From the NCBI RefSeq assembly GCF_900116545.1, contig NZ_FPCK01000001.1, forward strand, positions 1,550,001-1,614,000: a DNA stretch of 64,000 nucleotides, written 5' to 3'. Under the pieces are notes generated by a model. It was not told where the DNA came from. It made no database searches and was given only the letters and a program-made list of their open reading frames with translations. This DNA comes from Devosia crocina (GTDB taxonomy: Bacteria; Pseudomonadota; Alphaproteobacteria; Rhizobiales; Devosiaceae). Position numbers and translations under genes: made by a program. How positions within the stretch are numbered: the first letter of the stretch is position 1; the number at the start of each line of letters is the position of its first letter. Positions 46,324 to 57,200 of this stretch are shown here, one piece after another.

Positions 46324-49077
46324 TCAGCTCAGGCGCTTCAGAGCGTCGAGGATACGAGACCGGCGTTCGCTAGCCGCTTCCCTGCGCGTTTTTTGCTCCT
46401 CGATCACCTCTTCGGGTGCCTTGGCGACGAATTGCTCGTTGCCGAGTTTTTTGTCGATCTGGCTTATTTCAGCATCAAGCTTTGCGACTTCCTTTTCAAG
46501 CCGAGCTTTTTCGACGGTGAGATCGATCACCCCTGCGAGCGGCAGCGCGAAGGTAGAATCGCCGACCACGAACTGAGCGGATTCACCGGGCACCTGTGCC
46601 TGAGGGGAAATCTCCTCCAGTCGCGCAAGACGGGTGATCAAAGAAGTTCCCGCCACCAGGCGCGCTAGTGTCTGCTCGCCTGCACCTGTAACCACGAGTT
46701 GCAGCTTGGCACTTGCCGGCACATTCATCTCCGCGCGCACGGAGCGGACGTTGGAAATGACGTCGATCAGCCACGCGAGCTCGGCATCGGCCTCGGGGTT
46801 CTCCAGGCCTTCGAAGCTTGGCCATTCGGTAGTGATCAACTGCGATTGACGCTGCGGGCCGAACTTGCCTGTTTCGGCCCAAAGCTCTTCGGTCACGAAC
46901 GGCATCATCGGATGAAGCATGATCAGGATCTGATCAAGAGCCCAGGCTGCGGTAGCGCGAGTTTCGCTCTTGGCCGCTTCATCTTCACCGTTGAAGACAG
47001 GCTTGGCGAATTCTACGTACCAATCGCAGAACGTACCCCAGACGAAATCGTAGGCGCTGTTTGCCGCTTCGTTGAACTTGTAGTCCTCGATGCCCTGACG
47101 CACGGAAGCGAGTGCTCTGACGGTTGAGCCGACGATCCAGCGATTCAGCGGTAGTGTGTTGGCGCTCGGCTCATAACCCGCGATACGCCGGCATTCGTTC
47201 ATCTCGAGGAAGCGCGCAGCATTCCAGAGCTTTGTAACGAAGTTGCGGTAACCTTCAACGCGCGCAATGGCGAGTTTGAGGTCCCTGCCCTGCGCTGCCA
47301 TGGCGGCAAGGGTGAAGCGGGTTGCATCGGCGCCGTACTGATCAACGAGCTTGAGAGGATCGATGACGTTCCCCTTGGTCTTGCTCATCTTCTGGCCCTT
47401 CTCGTCACGAACAAGGGCATGCATGTAGACGGTGTCGAAGGGTTCCTTATCGAGGAACTCGAGGCCCATCATCATCATTCTAGCCACCCAGAAGAAGATG
47501 ATGTCAAAGCCGGTCACCAGAACATTGGTGGGATAGTAGCGCTTGAGCTCCGGCGTTTCATCGGGCCATCCGAGGGTCGAAAACGGCCAGAGGGCGGACG
47601 AGAACCAGGTGTCGAGAACATCGGGGTCACGCGTCAGCTCGACCGGGCGCCCATAATGCTCTTCGGCTGCGGCCTTGGCCTCGGCTTCGTCATAGGCAAC
47701 GAACGCCTCGTTGTCGGGGCCGTACCAAGCAGGGATCTGATGTCCCCACCACAATTGCCGTGAAATGCACCATGGCTTGATGTTTTCGAGCCAGGCGAAA
47801 TAGGTGTTTTCGTACTGCTGAGGCACGAACTTGGTCCGCCCTTCGCGCACGGAGGCAAGCGCAGGTTGCGCCAGAACGTCCGCCTTTACCCACCACTGAT
47901 CGGTCAGGAACGGCTCGATGACGACAAGCTTTGACTTTTCGTCATGCGGCACCATGATCTTTTTGTCTTCGATGTGATGGAGCCCGCGGGTGGGGTTATC
48001 CTCCGCCAGCGCAGTCAGGTCGGCAATAATGGCTTTGCGCGCTTCGAAGCGATCAAGCCCCCGATAAGCCTTGGGAACGAAATCTGCATCGATGACGGTG
48101 CCGCGGGTCGTAAAGACGTTGATGGGTTCGACACCGGCTCTCGCGCCGACTTCGAAATCGTTGAAGTCATGGGCCGGTGTGATCTTGACCGCGCCGGTGC
48201 CGAGGGCCGGATCAGCGTATTCATCGGCTACAACTGGAATACGGCGACCGACTAGCGGGAGTTCGACGAACTTGCCGACAAGCGAGCTGTAGCGCTCGTC
48301 TTCCGGGTGAACCGCAACGGCAACGTCGCCGAGCATGGTTTCTGGGCGGGTGGTTGCCACAATGATGTAGTCACGGGTTTCCTCGCCCGTAACATTGCCT
48401 TCCTCATCCTTGATCGGGAACTGGTAGGTCACGCCATCTGCCAGTGGATAGCGCAGGTGCCACATGTGGCCTTTGACCTCGATGTTCTCGACTTCAAGGT
48501 CGGAGATCGCGGTTTCAAGTCCAGGATGCCAGTTAACGAGCCGCTTGGCGCGATAGATCAGTCCGCGCTTGTGCAGCTCGACGAACACCTTGGTCACCGC
48601 GCGCACCATCTGGTCGTCCGCCTGCCCGCGATCACCCATGGTGAAGCGTTCGCGAGAGAAGTCAGCGGAAGCGCCGAGACGCTTGAGCTGGTTCATGATC
48701 GTGCCGCCGCTTTCGGCCTTCCACTCCCAGACCCGCTCGATAAACTTGTCGCGCCCCATCGAGCGGCGATCCATCTGCTTTTCCGCAAGCTGGCGCTCGA
48801 CAATCATCTGCGTCGCGATACCAGCATGGTCCGTGCCAGGTTGCCAAAGAACGTCCTTTTTCAGCATGCGGTTGAACCGGACGAGGATATCCTGGATGGT
48901 GTTGTTCAGCGCGTGGCCAATGTGGAGCGAACCGGTTACATTCGGCGGCGGAATGACGATGGTGAAGGTTTCGGCGCCCGGCTTGGCCCCAGCACCAGCT
49001 GCAAAGGCATTGGCCTCAAGCCAAGCATCGTAGATGCGGCTTTCGACGGCAGCGGGCTCATAGGTCTTTTCAAGCAT
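46324..49077 (-). CDS. valS: Valyl-tRNA synthetase
   Basis: The 917-residue class I enzyme charges tRNA(Val). It carries PPPNVTGSLHIGHALNN (HIGH), the editing domain, KGQKMSKTKGNVIDPL (KMSKS), and a C-terminal coiled coil from about 850. ATG 49077 gives the expected start MLEKTYEP. popZ lies 134 bases upstream in the conserved popZ-valS arrangement, and zntB follows at five bases. Confidence 0.97.
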   Translation of the reverse strand: MLEKTYEPAAVESRIYDAWLEANAFAAGAGAKPGAETFTIVIPPPNVTGSLHIGHALNNTIQDILVRFNRMLKKDVLWQPGTDHAGIATQMIVERQLAEKQMDRRSMGRDKFIERVWEWKAESGGTIMNQLKRLGASADFSRERFTMGDRGQADDQMVRAVTKVFVELHKRGLIYRAKRLVNWHPGLETAISDLEVENIEVKGHMWHLRYPLADGVTYQFPIKDEEGNVTGEETRDYIIVATTRPETMLGDVAVAVHPEDERYSSLVGKFVELPLVGRRIPVVADEYADPALGTGAVKITPAHDFNDFEVGARAGVEPINVFTTRGTVIDADFVPKAYRGLDRFEARKAIIADLTALAEDNPTRGLHHIEDKKIMVPHDEKSKLVVIEPFLTDQWWVKADVLAQPALASVREGRTKFVPQQYENTYFAWLENIKPWCISRQLWWGHQIPAWYGPDNEAFVAYDEAEAKAAAEEHYGRPVELTRDPDVLDTWFSSALWPFSTLGWPDETPELKRYYPTNVLVTGFDIIFFWVARMMMMGLEFLDKEPFDTVYMHALVRDEKGQKMSKTKGNVIDPLKLVDQYGADATRFTLAAMAAQGRDLKLAIARVEGYRNFVTKLWNAARFLEMNECRRIAGYEPSANTLPLNRWIVGSTVRALASVRQGIEDYKFNEAANSAYDFVWGTFCDWYVEFAKPVFNGEDEAAKSETRATAAWALDQILIMLHPMMPFVTEELWAETGKFGPQRQSQLITTEWPSFEGLENPEADAELAWLIDVISNVRSVRAEMNVPASAKLQLVVTGAGEQTLARLVAGTSLITRLARLEEISPQAQVPGESAQFVVGDSTFALPLAGVIDLTVEKARLEKEVAKLDAEISQIDKKLGNEQFVAKAPEEVIEEQKTRREAASERRSRILDALKRLS

Positions 49078-49097
49078 GGGTCACTCGCAACAGCACA

Positions 49098-49201
49098 GAC
49101 CCGCCAGGCATGACATGGCGGGTCACAGACAAAGTAAGCATCTTCAAGCAAATGCCTGTCGCAGGGTCAACTGCGATGGAGCAGGAAAAGCATCCTGCTC
49201 C
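49098..49201 (-). promoter_or_regulatory. Two hairpins in the popZ-valS gap
   Basis: GACCCGCCA/TGGCGGGTC (49098-49106 with 49116-49124) and GGAGCAGG/CCTGCTCC (49178-49185 with 49194-49201) are both perfect. Neither is followed by a T tract on the minus strand. The first lies 20 bases before the valS ATG and could affect translation; the second follows popZ. Confidence 0.45.
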
Positions 49202-49211
49202 AGAGCAGGGA

Positions 49212-50027
49212 TCAGTCGCCGCGAGCAACGCGCGCGATTTCCTTTTCCACCATGCGCTCCACGACAGACGGCAGATTTTCGTCGAGCCACTCCTTGAGCA
49301 TGGGACGCAGCATGTCGCGCACCATGGATTCGATGGTGACGCTGCCATTGCCGAGGCTTGGCGAGGCGACCACACCGATACCAGCAGCATTCAGCTTGCC
49401 CATCGAGCCGCGTATTGCAGCCTTGGTGGTGGATTCAAGCAGACCCTCTGCCAGATCGGTGCTCAGGTTGGCGTCTGGCATGGGCGATACAGAAGCAATG
49501 GAGGACCGCTCGACGCTGGATGTTTCCGAGGAAACATGGTCATCAAAAGAACGTACAGCAGAAAGCACGGGGGCAGCCTCGATTTCAGGTTCAGGAACAG
49601 GTTCGACATCCGGTTGAGCCGATTGAGGCTCGCTGTCGAACTCGGGCAGCGCGGCAGCGAAAGGCTGAGGTTCGGGCTCAATCTCCGCTTCGTCTGCGCT
49701 GAAGTCAACGTCGTCAGGGATCAGGAGTGCCGGTTCCTCAATTTGGGCAGCTTCGCTCTGGGCGTCGGCCAGAAGAGCTTCGAAGCCCATATCTGCTGAA
49801 GCTTCTGCCTGAGGCACGATCTGGAGAGCCGAAAGGGCGAGCGGCTCGTTATCAGTGTCATCGTCGTCATCTGACAACGAGGAAACGCACGCGGCTTCCA
49901 TCGGATCAGGGGCGACCTGCAGCGAGGGGCGGCGTGGCGCAGCACCTTCGTCATCATCGGCGATAATCTGCCGAATGGAGGACAGAATCTCATCCATGGA
50001 GGGTTCTTTGGCAGCCGGCTTGTTCAT
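49212..50027 (-). CDS. popZ: Cell-pole organizing protein PopZ (DUF2497)
   Basis: PopZ forms the polar scaffold that holds centromeres and signalling proteins. The 271-residue protein has the N-terminal SMDEILSSIRQIIADDD helix, a long acidic, Pro-rich disordered middle, and the C-terminal oligomerisation region MLRPMLKEWLDENLPSVVER. The acidic spacer is longer than Caulobacter's (177 residues in total there), as in other Hyphomicrobiales. It precedes valS. Confidence 0.92.
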   Translation of the reverse strand: MNKPAAKEPSMDEILSSIRQIIADDDEGAAPRRPSLQVAPDPMEAACVSSLSDDDDDTDNEPLALSALQIVPQAEASADMGFEALLADAQSEAAQIEEPALLIPDDVDFSADEAEIEPEPQPFAAALPEFDSEPQSAQPDVEPVPEPEIEAAPVLSAVRSFDDHVSSETSSVERSSIASVSPMPDANLSTDLAEGLLESTTKAAIRGSMGKLNAAGIGVVASPSLGNGSVTIESMVRDMLRPMLKEWLDENLPSVVERMVEKEIARVARGD

Positions 50028-50160
50028 AAGTGCCTCTTAAAACTCATGCGCGACGCACAGGGGACAGATCCGCACGCTGCCAACCCCGATTCGTTACCTG
50101 CAGATTAACGCTTTCCTTAGACAAGAGGAATTCGCAGACGGACAGAACGTTCGACATCCA

Positions 50161-50196
50161 CAAAAAGTTGTAGCCGGGACAAGCCCGGCCACAACA
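50161..50196 (-). terminator. Terminator after tolC
   Basis: On the minus strand a 12-base stem with one mismatch (50167-50178 with 50184-50195) and 5-base loop is followed immediately by TTTTTG. Confidence 0.88.
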
Positions 50197-50218
50197 CATG
50201 GTTCCCGATTGGCGCAGA

Positions 50219-51583
50219 TTATTCCGCTACGGTGCGCAATTCCTGCCACACATCTTCGACCGTTTGTGTGTAATTCACGGCCGACTTTATTTCGACCGGC
50301 AGGCCAAGATCCTGCGCCGTCAGACGCCCCATTGCCGAAAGCAGAGAGAAGGTCGCGATGACCTTGCTGGTCGACGCGTTGATCAGGGTCTCCCGCGCAC
50401 TGGTTAGTTCAGCCTGGGCATTGAGAACGTCGAGCGTTGTACGGGTGCCGAGGTCTCGCTCCTGGATCACACCCTCCACCACCGTGGAGCCTGCCTGAAC
50501 AGCAGCATTGGCCGCCTGGATTTGGGCATCGGCTGACTGGATGCCTGCCCAGGCGGAAATCACGGCCTCGCGCACCTGATCATAGGTGGACATGGCTTCG
50601 ACTTCAGTCTTGATCTGCTCGAGATTGGCTTTGCGCACACCAGCACCGATCGCCCCGCCGGCGTAGATCGGCACCGTAACCTGGAAGCCAAGAGACGCGC
50701 TCAGCACATTCGAGCCATTCGGATTCGCCGTACCCTGCGACCAACGGTTGCCTGCCTGACCTGTGACTGTAGCAGTGGGTCCAAATTCGGCTTCAGCAGC
50801 GTCGCTGCCTGCCTGCGCGGCGCGAATGGCCGCCTTGGAAATCATGATCGCAGGGTGACCGACCTCCGCTTCAGCCAAAGCAGAATCAATGGATCCCGGG
50901 ATCAATCGTGCGTAGTTGTGCGAGGAGTCGAGTTGCTGCGGACGGACGCCTACAAGGCGCTGGAAAGTCGCTTGGCTCACTTCAAGCTGACTGAGTGCCG
51001 CGCGATATGCGGCGTCACCCTGGGCCAAACGCGCCTGCGCCTGTGCCACGTCGATGCGCGTGCCCTCGCCCACATCCAGCCTGTCTTGTGCGGACTGTGC
51101 CTGAGCCTGGAAGAAGTTGTTGTTCTCCTGCCGGAGAGCAACCAGCTGGCGTCCGCTGAGAACATCCATATAGGCTTGCACAACAGAGAGCAGCACATTC
51201 TGCTCCGAATTGGCGATCTGATATTCAGCCAGTTCGGCAGCTGCACGTGCCTGCTCGATCTGAGCTTCCGTCCGGAAATTGTCAAACACGGTGTGATTAT
51301 AAGAAATACCGGCCTGCAATTGCGACTCGTCACCAAACCGACCTGCAGCCAGGCTCCAGCTCTGGTTGCCGCTCACCGAAGCGCCAATCGTTGGCAGCTT
51401 GCGCGACTGAGCCTGAACGATGTTCTCTGCAGACGACTTGGCATTGAGCAGGGCAGCTTGCAGATCAGGCGCATGATCATAAGCTGCGGTCAGCGCCTGA
51501 GTGATCGACTGGGCCTGCGCAGCGCCGATGGCAGAGGTGGCCAATAATAGGGCAAGACCGCTCGCCTTGATCAGCTTTTTCAA
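50219..51583 (-). CDS. tolC: Outer-membrane efflux protein TolC
   Basis: TolC is the outer-membrane channel for type I secretion and RND pumps. The 454-residue protein has two OEP repeats and a signal peptide ending in IGAAQAQS. The frame is open to 51652, but that adds about 23 residues before the signal peptide. TTG 51583 with GAAGGCGGGG upstream gives a normal leader LKKLIKASGLALLLATS, so it is the best start, though a rare start codon. It lies 134 bases after the pcm-like gene and has its own terminator. Confidence 0.92.
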   Translation of the reverse strand: MKKLIKASGLALLLATSAIGAAQAQSITQALTAAYDHAPDLQAALLNAKSSAENIVQAQSRKLPTIGASVSGNQSWSLAAGRFGDESQLQAGISYNHTVFDNFRTEAQIEQARAAAELAEYQIANSEQNVLLSVVQAYMDVLSGRQLVALRQENNNFFQAQAQSAQDRLDVGEGTRIDVAQAQARLAQGDAAYRAALSQLEVSQATFQRLVGVRPQQLDSSHNYARLIPGSIDSALAEAEVGHPAIMISKAAIRAAQAGSDAAEAEFGPTATVTGQAGNRWSQGTANPNGSNVLSASLGFQVTVPIYAGGAIGAGVRKANLEQIKTEVEAMSTYDQVREAVISAWAGIQSADAQIQAANAAVQAGSTVVEGVIQERDLGTRTTLDVLNAQAELTSARETLINASTSKVIATFSLLSAMGRLTAQDLGLPVEIKSAVNYTQTVEDVWQELRTVAE

Positions 51584-51717
51584 GATGTGTACCCCGCCTT
51601 CAGACTCTATAACACTAACGCTCGGCACAAAGATCGACAACCAACCGTACAATGCCGTTCAAACTTTAACGTATGCTTCCTCGCCAGCGTGGCTGATCGG
51701 CAACAACCGACCACGCG

Positions 51718-52365
51718 CTAGAAAACGAATTCCTGTGCTGGAACCGATGTCCGGAGCCGCGGCATGGTCGCATCAAATTCTGACGCGAACATTACGCCGC
51801 CACTGTCTTGCCGGAATACCTGCACATTCGCGACGCCGGACCGTAGTACCGGCACAACGAGCCGGCCATTCGGCTCAAGAAGCGCTATCAGTTCATCTGG
51901 CCGACAATCCAGCGCGCCCTGCACCAGGATCACGTTGAAACTCTCGCCCTTCACGGCGTCCAACCAGCCGTCTCGGATTTCCACATTGTCGAGGCCGAGT
52001 TCAACAACGTGCTGGCGCGCTGTGGCGGCCAAGCTGGCATCTTCTTCAAGGGCCACCACGTGTCGCGCCATATGAGACAGGACCGCGCTCGAATAGCCAC
52101 TTGCCGTGCCCACATCAAGAACCCGGTCCAAGCTGCTGATTTCAGCAAGCTGGATCATGCGCGCTGCATGCACGGGCGACAGAATGAAGCGTCCACCCTC
52201 CAGCGGCTGGAGATCGTCGACATAGGAAACCGGCTCGCGACCTTCCAGGACGAAGCGTTCGCGCGGCACGGCAGTGATGGCGCGCAACACGTTAGCCGTC
52301 GTCACCCCAGCCGGGCGCAACTGGGTGTCGATCATAGACAACCTTGCTTGTCGAAAGTCCGTCAT
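51718..52365 (-). CDS. Protein-L-isoaspartate O-methyltransferase-like protein
   Basis: The 215-residue SAM-dependent methyltransferase has motif I VLDVGTASGYSSAVLSHM near residue 83 and the N-terminal ARLSMIDTQLRPAGV, plus PRERFV typical of PCMT. It belongs to the group always found before tolC in alphaproteobacteria, which lacks the strict GTGSGY and may not repair isoaspartate. No second pcm lies beside surE in this window. The true substrate is uncertain. Confidence 0.85.
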   Translation of the reverse strand: MTDFRQARLSMIDTQLRPAGVTTANVLRAITAVPRERFVLEGREPVSYVDDLQPLEGGRFILSPVHAARMIQLAEISSLDRVLDVGTASGYSSAVLSHMARHVVALEEDASLAATARQHVVELGLDNVEIRDGWLDAVKGESFNVILVQGALDCRPDELIALLEPNGRLVVPVLRSGVANVQVFRQDSGGVMFASEFDATMPRLRTSVPAQEFVF

Positions 52366-52485
52366 CGGCTGCCGCTACCTGCCTGATATGCCGGACGTGA
52401 ATATAGATCGCGTTGCCCCAAGGCAATATGGCCCGACGCGTTCACAGCACTCTGTGACCGAAATGCACACCGGCGTGTTCGGATA

Positions 52486-52559
52486 TGGAGGCCGCGTCCG
52501 GAATCGAACCGGAGTACACGGATTTGCAATCCGCTGCGTAACCACTCCGCCACGCGGCC
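52486..52559 (-). tRNA. tRNA-Cys (anticodon GCA)
   Basis: The minus strand folds into a 74-base tRNA with acceptor GGCCGCG/CGCGGCC, anticodon loop TTGCAAA, T arm CCGGTTCGATTCCGG, discriminator T, and an encoded CCA. The GCA anticodon reads Cys. Confidence 0.95.
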
Positions 52560-52654
52560 TCTGGGCGGGTATTTCCGGGGTTTCGCGCGCCGTGTCAAGG
52601 CACTGACGCGATCCTGGCAAAGAGCCGTGTGAAAAACCCCGGAAATAGGTCGGC

Positions 52655-53782
52655 TTAGTAGACGACTACGCTGCGGATGCTCTCGCCAGAATGCATCATG
52701 TCGAAACCCTTGTTGATATCCTCGAGACGCAGCGTATGCGTGATCATCGGATCAATCTCGATCTTGCCGTCGAGATACCAGTCCACGATCTTGGGCACAT
52801 CCGTACGGCCGCGGGCACCGCCAAAGGCAGTTCCCATCCAGTTGCGGCCTGTAACCAGCTGGAACGGGCGCGTGGAGATCTCCTGCCCTGCCCCGGCCAC
52901 CCCGATCACCACCGACTTGCCCCATCCTCTGTGGCTGGCTTCCAGCGCCTGTCGCATAACCTTGGTGTTACCGGTGCAATCGAAGGTGTAATCGGCACCG
53001 CCGATCAGGTCGCCGCGACGCTTGGTCAGATTCACCAGATAGGGCACGATGTCGCCATCGATCTCGGTGGGATTGACGAAATGGGTCATGCCGAAGCGCT
53101 CGCCCCATTCCTTCTTAGCATTATTTAGATCAACGCCGATGATCATGTCCGCACCGGCGAGGCGCAGGCCCTGAATGACGTTCAGCCCGATCCCGCCCAG
53201 GCCGAACACGACTGCCGTCGAACCGATCTCCACCTTTGCAGTATTGATCACTGCACCTACGCCAGTCGTCACCCCGCAGCCAACATAGCAGACCTTGTCG
53301 AAGGCTGCCGCAGGATCGATCTTGGCGACGGCGATCTCCGGGAGAACCGTGAAGTTGGAGAATGTCGAGCAACCCATATAATGGTAGATTGGCTTGCCTT
53401 CAAAGCTGAAGCGTGTCGTGCCATCCGGCATTAGGCCCTGACCCTGTGTAGCGCGAATGGCGGTACAAAGATTGGTCTTGCCCGAGCGGCAGGAATAACA
53501 CTCGCGGCATTCGGGGGTGTAGAGCGGTATGACGTGATCGCCCTTTTTGAGCGAGGTCACACCCGGGCCCACATCGACAACGACGCCCGCGCCCTCGTGA
53601 CCCAATATAGAGGGAAAGATCCCTTCCGGATCAGCGCCTGAGAGGGTGAAATCATCGGTGTGGCAGATGCCTGTCGCCTTGATCTCGATCAGAACCTCGC
53701 CCGCCTTGGGACCATCGAGGTCCACTTCAACGACTTCGAGAGGCTTTCCCGCTTCGAAAGCGACTGCGGCCCGGGTTTTCAT
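52655..53782 (-). CDS. adhC: S-(hydroxymethyl)glutathione dehydrogenase, class III ADH
   Basis: This enzyme oxidises the formaldehyde-glutathione adduct to S-formylglutathione with NAD. The 375-residue zinc ADH has [15 protein letters not shown] near residue 37, [12 protein letters not shown], the structural-zinc [15 protein letters not shown], the NAD fold [12 protein letters not shown], and RPFQLVTGR. No S-formylglutathione hydrolase gene is next to it. An imperfect inverted repeat (GGCGGACGT/ACGTCTGCC, 53806-53826) lies just upstream and could be a control site. Confidence 0.95.
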   Translation of the reverse strand: MKTRAAVAFEAGKPLEVVEVDLDGPKAGEVLIEIKATGICHTDDFTLSGADPEGIFPSILGHEGAGVVVDVGPGVTSLKKGDHVIPLYTPECRECYSCRSGKTNLCTAIRATQGQGLMPDGTTRFSFEGKPIYHYMGCSTFSNFTVLPEIAVAKIDPAAAFDKVCYVGCGVTTGVGAVINTAKVEIGSTAVVFGLGGIGLNVIQGLRLAGADMIIGVDLNNAKKEWGERFGMTHFVNPTEIDGDIVPYLVNLTKRRGDLIGGADYTFDCTGNTKVMRQALEASHRGWGKSVVIGVAGAGQEISTRPFQLVTGRNWMGTAFGGARGRTDVPKIVDWYLDGKIEIDPMITHTLRLEDINKGFDMMHSGESIRSVVVY

Positions 53783-53868
53783 GAGGATGCTCCTTCTCAG
53801 AATCGGGCGGACGTTACACGTCTGCCAGCGCCAAGGACAACCTCACCGAATCCCGAATATCACAGCTG

Positions 53869-54651
53869 TCATCCCACGATTGCACCTGGACCCGGCTGGG
53901 CACCAGGCGGAACCTTGCCCATGATGATCATACCGAGTACTTCGTCCTTGGTCACATCCTTGGTACGGGCCTGACCAACCACTTGCCCGTTCTTCATCAC
54001 CACGACCCGGTCCGCCAGGTCGAATACGTCGTGAATATCGTGACTGATCAGGAAAATGCCGATGCCGTCGGCCTTGAGTTGCTTGATCAGCTCACCCACC
54101 TGCGCCGTCTCCTGCGGCCCGAGCGCAGCCGTAGGCTCGTCCATGATCAGGATGCGTGCGTTGAAAAGAATGGCGCGGGCGATTGCGACTGACTGGCGCT
54201 GACCACCGGAAAGCGCTTTCACCGGCTCCTTGAAGCGTCGGAAATTAGGATTCAAACGCCCCATGACTTCTCGAGCGCGCGACTCCATGGCGGCATCGTC
54301 GAGTGTGCCGAGCGGGGTCACCATCTCTCGGCCAAGAAACAGATTGGCCGCTGCGTCGACATTGTCCGCAACAGCGAGCTGCTGATAAATCGTCTCGATA
54401 CCGTAAGCTTTGGCATCGCGAGGATTGTTGATGACAGCGGGCTCGCCATTGATGCGGATATCGCCAGCATCGCGCTTATAGGCGCCGGACAGGATCTTGA
54501 TGAGCGTCGATTTGCCCGCGCCATTGTGGCCAAGCAAGCCAACCACCTCGCCAGGCCGGAGGCTGATCGAGGCATGATCGACCGCCTTGATGCCGCCAAA
54601 GGCGATGGAGATATCGGTCATTTCGACGAGGGGCGTGCTGGATTCCAGCAT
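53869..54651 (-). CDS. xylG: Sugar ABC transporter ATPase, single-domain XylG type
   Basis: The 260-residue ATPase has one ABC domain: [19 protein letters not shown] (Walker A), [11 protein letters not shown] with the Q loop, [16 protein letters not shown] (signature), and [11 protein letters not shown] (Walker B). Classical XylG has two ABC domains (about 510 residues); this half-size form is like FrcA of Sinorhizobium and should work as a homodimer. ATG 54651 follows a GGGAG site; the longer open frame would overlap the permease gene. It follows xylH by 22 bases. Confidence 0.9.
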   Translation of the reverse strand: MLESSTPLVEMTDISIAFGGIKAVDHASISLRPGEVVGLLGHNGAGKSTLIKILSGAYKRDAGDIRINGEPAVINNPRDAKAYGIETIYQQLAVADNVDAAANLFLGREMVTPLGTLDDAAMESRAREVMGRLNPNFRRFKEPVKALSGGQRQSVAIARAILFNARILIMDEPTAALGPQETAQVGELIKQLKADGIGIFLISHDIHDVFDLADRVVVMKNGQVVGQARTKDVTKDEVLGMIIMGKVPPGAQPGPGAIVG

Positions 54652-54673
54652 GATGTCACTCCCACCCATAAAA

Positions 54674-55993
54674 CTACTGCTTGTTCCGACGGTAGAGCGT
54701 GTCGAGCCAAACCGCGAAGACGAGTACGGCGCCCACAACGATCGACTGAAGCGGGCTATCGAGCCCCATCAGCACCATGCCTGATTGCAGCGACTGCATG
54801 ACAACCGCACCAAGCAAGGCGCCGGCGATAGTTCCGACGCCGCCAGCAAGCGATGTACCGCCGATCACGGCTGCAGCGATGACATAAAGCTCGTCCAGCG
54901 TTCCCAAAGCATTTGTGGCGGCGTTGAGGCGCGCGCTTGAGATAGCGGCGGCTATGGCGCAGAGACCGCCCATCAGCATGAAAATCTTCACCGTCACCCA
55001 GCGGGTGTTGATACCTGCCAATTCCGCAGCTTCGGGATTGCCGCCCATGGCATAGACATACCTGCCGAAGCGCGTGCGCTTGGACAGAAAGCTCATTGCG
55101 AGTCCCACACCGAGCGCGATCAGCACCGGAATGGCGATTCCATGTGAAATGAAGAGTCCGCCTTCTGGCACAGGGATGCCGTTGGCCTCAGCGTAATTTG
55201 CGGCAATACGCACCGGCCAGGGATAGGCATTGGCAACCCAGACAGCACCAATCGTAGCTCCGCAGCCGAGAATGGCCAGCGAGAGTTCAGCCCAGAGGGG
55301 ACGTTGTGGGAAGTTGAAGCGGCGGCGCTGGCGGCGCCCTAGGTAAAGTCCCAGGCCAATGGCGCAACAGGCCGCGGCCGCGACAAGCCAGCTCCAGGTG
55401 AAGCCGATGGAGCCAGCAGGGCCGCCGCCGATCAGCTGGAAGGTTGGGTCCATGGGCGCAACGGTGCGGCCCATCGTGACCCACCAGGCAGCGCCGCGCC
55501 AAACGAGATAACCGCCAAGTGTCACGATGAACGCGGGAACGCGCAGATAAGCAATGATGGCTCCCTGCAGCCCGCCGATCCCCACACCCACCAGGAGCCC
55601 CACAAGCAACGAAAGCACCCAGATCAGCGGGTGTCCAAGACCCAGACCGAGTTGTACGGGCAGGATCTGGGTCTGCATGATGCCCATGACCATGCCAACA
55701 ACGCCCAGAATGGAGCCCACCGACAGATCGATGTTGCGCGTGACGATCACCAGCACCATGCCCGTGACCATCACCGCAACCGAAGCTGTCTGAACAGACA
55801 GGTTCCAGAGGTTCCGCGGCGTCAGGAACAAGCCGCCGGAGAAGATGTTGAACCCCACCCAGATGATGGCCAGCGCGCCGATCATCCCCAGCAGACGGGT
55901 GTCCACCTCTGTTGCGATCAGAAAACGCTGCACCGGATTTTGCGTGAAGCTGCTGGGATGAGCAGGCGTAGAAATGGCGTGCTGATCGGCCAT
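54674..55993 (-). CDS. xylH: Sugar ABC transporter permease, XylH type
   Basis: The 439-residue membrane protein belongs to the ribose/xylose permease family and is longer than RbsC, as XylH is, with about 12 hydrophobic segments. It shows [30 protein letters not shown] and the cytoplasmic coupling region near [17 protein letters not shown]. It is between xylF and xylG and should import a pentose, probably xylose, by partner similarity. Confidence 0.92.
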   Translation of the reverse strand: MADQHAISTPAHPSSFTQNPVQRFLIATEVDTRLLGMIGALAIIWVGFNIFSGGLFLTPRNLWNLSVQTASVAVMVTGMVLVIVTRNIDLSVGSILGVVGMVMGIMQTQILPVQLGLGLGHPLIWVLSLLVGLLVGVGIGGLQGAIIAYLRVPAFIVTLGGYLVWRGAAWWVTMGRTVAPMDPTFQLIGGGPAGSIGFTWSWLVAAAACCAIGLGLYLGRRQRRRFNFPQRPLWAELSLAILGCGATIGAVWVANAYPWPVRIAANYAEANGIPVPEGGLFISHGIAIPVLIALGVGLAMSFLSKRTRFGRYVYAMGGNPEAAELAGINTRWVTVKIFMLMGGLCAIAAAISSARLNAATNALGTLDELYVIAAAVIGGTSLAGGVGTIAGALLGAVVMQSLQSGMVLMGLDSPLQSIVVGAVLVFAVWLDTLYRRNKQ

Positions 55994-56014
55994 TCTGGGT
56001 CTCCCGTGAACGCA

Positions 56015-56037
56015 CGTCCCGGCGTTGAGCCGGGACG
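56015..56037 (-). terminator. Intercistronic hairpin, xylF / xylH
   Basis: Perfect 9-base stem CGTCCCGGC/GCCGGGACG (56015-56023 with 56029-56037) in the 102-base gap after xylF, with no T tract. It is a likely 3'-stabiliser that allows the binding protein to be made in excess over the membrane parts. Confidence 0.55.
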
Positions 56038-56095
56038 CAGTTGGTTTGCAGTTCGATTCAAGTTTCGACTACAAACACATGATAGAACTACCGAA

Positions 56096-57130
56096 TCAGT
56101 CGCACGCGGCGACGGAGCCGGCGGTCACGCCTTGGCAGACGACGTCTTTGGAGACCCATCCGGCGTCGATTACAACATCAAGATTATCCTGGGTGATCGG
56201 CACGGGCGGCAAGAGCACCGCGTTCATCTCAACGCCGTTTGGCCCGTCGGAGAACTTGGTTGCTCCGGTCACTCCGTCGAGTTCTGCGCCTCCAGCGAGC
56301 TCGAGCGCGATCTCGGCTGCGCGCTTGCCCAGTTCTCGGGCATCCTTCCACACAGACACGGTCTGTGTCCCGAGCGCGATGCGGTTGAGAGCTGCGTGAT
56401 CGCCGTCTTGACCGGAAACCGGCACGGATCCCGCCAAGCCTTGTGCCGCAAGCGCAGCGATGGCGCCCCCTGCCGTACCATCATTGGAAGCGACGACCGC
56501 ATCGACCTCGTTGTTGTTAGCGGTCAGGAACTGCTCCATGTTGGCCTGTGCAACCTCGGGATTCCAGTTGTCGGTATAGGCTTCGCCGACATTCGCGATC
56601 GCTCCGGAATCGATCGCCGATTGCAGCACTTCCATCTGCCCGGCAAACAGGAAGTCTGCGTTCGGATCGGCCGAGTTGCCTTTGATGAATACATAGTTGC
56701 CTTCAGGCGCGACGTCGAAAACGCCTTGAGCCTGCATACGGCCGACTTCCTTGTTATCGAAAGTCAAATAGAAGGCGTCTGGATTTTCGATCAGCCGGTC
56801 ATAGCCGACCACCGGGATGCCCTCGGCCACGGCCGAGGCCACTGCAGGGCCGATCGCATCGCTGTCCTGCGCCAGGATGATCAGGGCGTCTGCGCCCTGC
56901 GCTATGAGGCTCTCGATATCGGTCAGTTGCTTGGACGCCGATGACTGTGCGTCGGCTGAAATGTAGCTTGCGCCTGCCTCGTCGAGCACAGCCCTGATGG
57001 CTGCCTCGTCGGTTTTCCAGCGTTCTTCCTGGAAGTTGTTCCAAGACACGCCTACGATATAGGTATCCTGTGCCGCGACGGCACCGGTCATGACGGTCGT
57101 TGCGAGCAAGACCGCGAATAGCTTGTTCAT
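56096..57130 (-). CDS. xylF: D-xylose-binding periplasmic protein XylF type
   Basis: The 344-residue protein has a signal peptide ending in GAVAAQ and follows XylF closely: [17 protein letters not shown], then [30 protein letters not shown] and [38 protein letters not shown]. These carry the sugar contacts known in XylF. ATG 57130 with GGGAGG upstream is preferred to the open extension to 57250. It heads the xylFHG operon, divergent from a ROK regulator. No xylA or xylB is in the window. Confidence 0.92.
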   Translation of the reverse strand: MNKLFAVLLATTVMTGAVAAQDTYIVGVSWNNFQEERWKTDEAAIRAVLDEAGASYISADAQSSASKQLTDIESLIAQGADALIILAQDSDAIGPAVASAVAEGIPVVGYDRLIENPDAFYLTFDNKEVGRMQAQGVFDVAPEGNYVFIKGNSADPNADFLFAGQMEVLQSAIDSGAIANVGEAYTDNWNPEVAQANMEQFLTANNNEVDAVVASNDGTAGGAIAALAAQGLAGSVPVSGQDGDHAALNRIALGTQTVSVWKDARELGKRAAEIALELAGGAELDGVTGATKFSDGPNGVEMNAVLLPPVPITQDNLDVVIDAGWVSKDVVCQGVTAGSVAACD

Positions 57131-57200
57131 GATGTCCTCCCAAAGGGCTGTTTCGCCCCGAATGCCGCTCCGCACCATCTCCCTCGGCACGATTGGCTGA

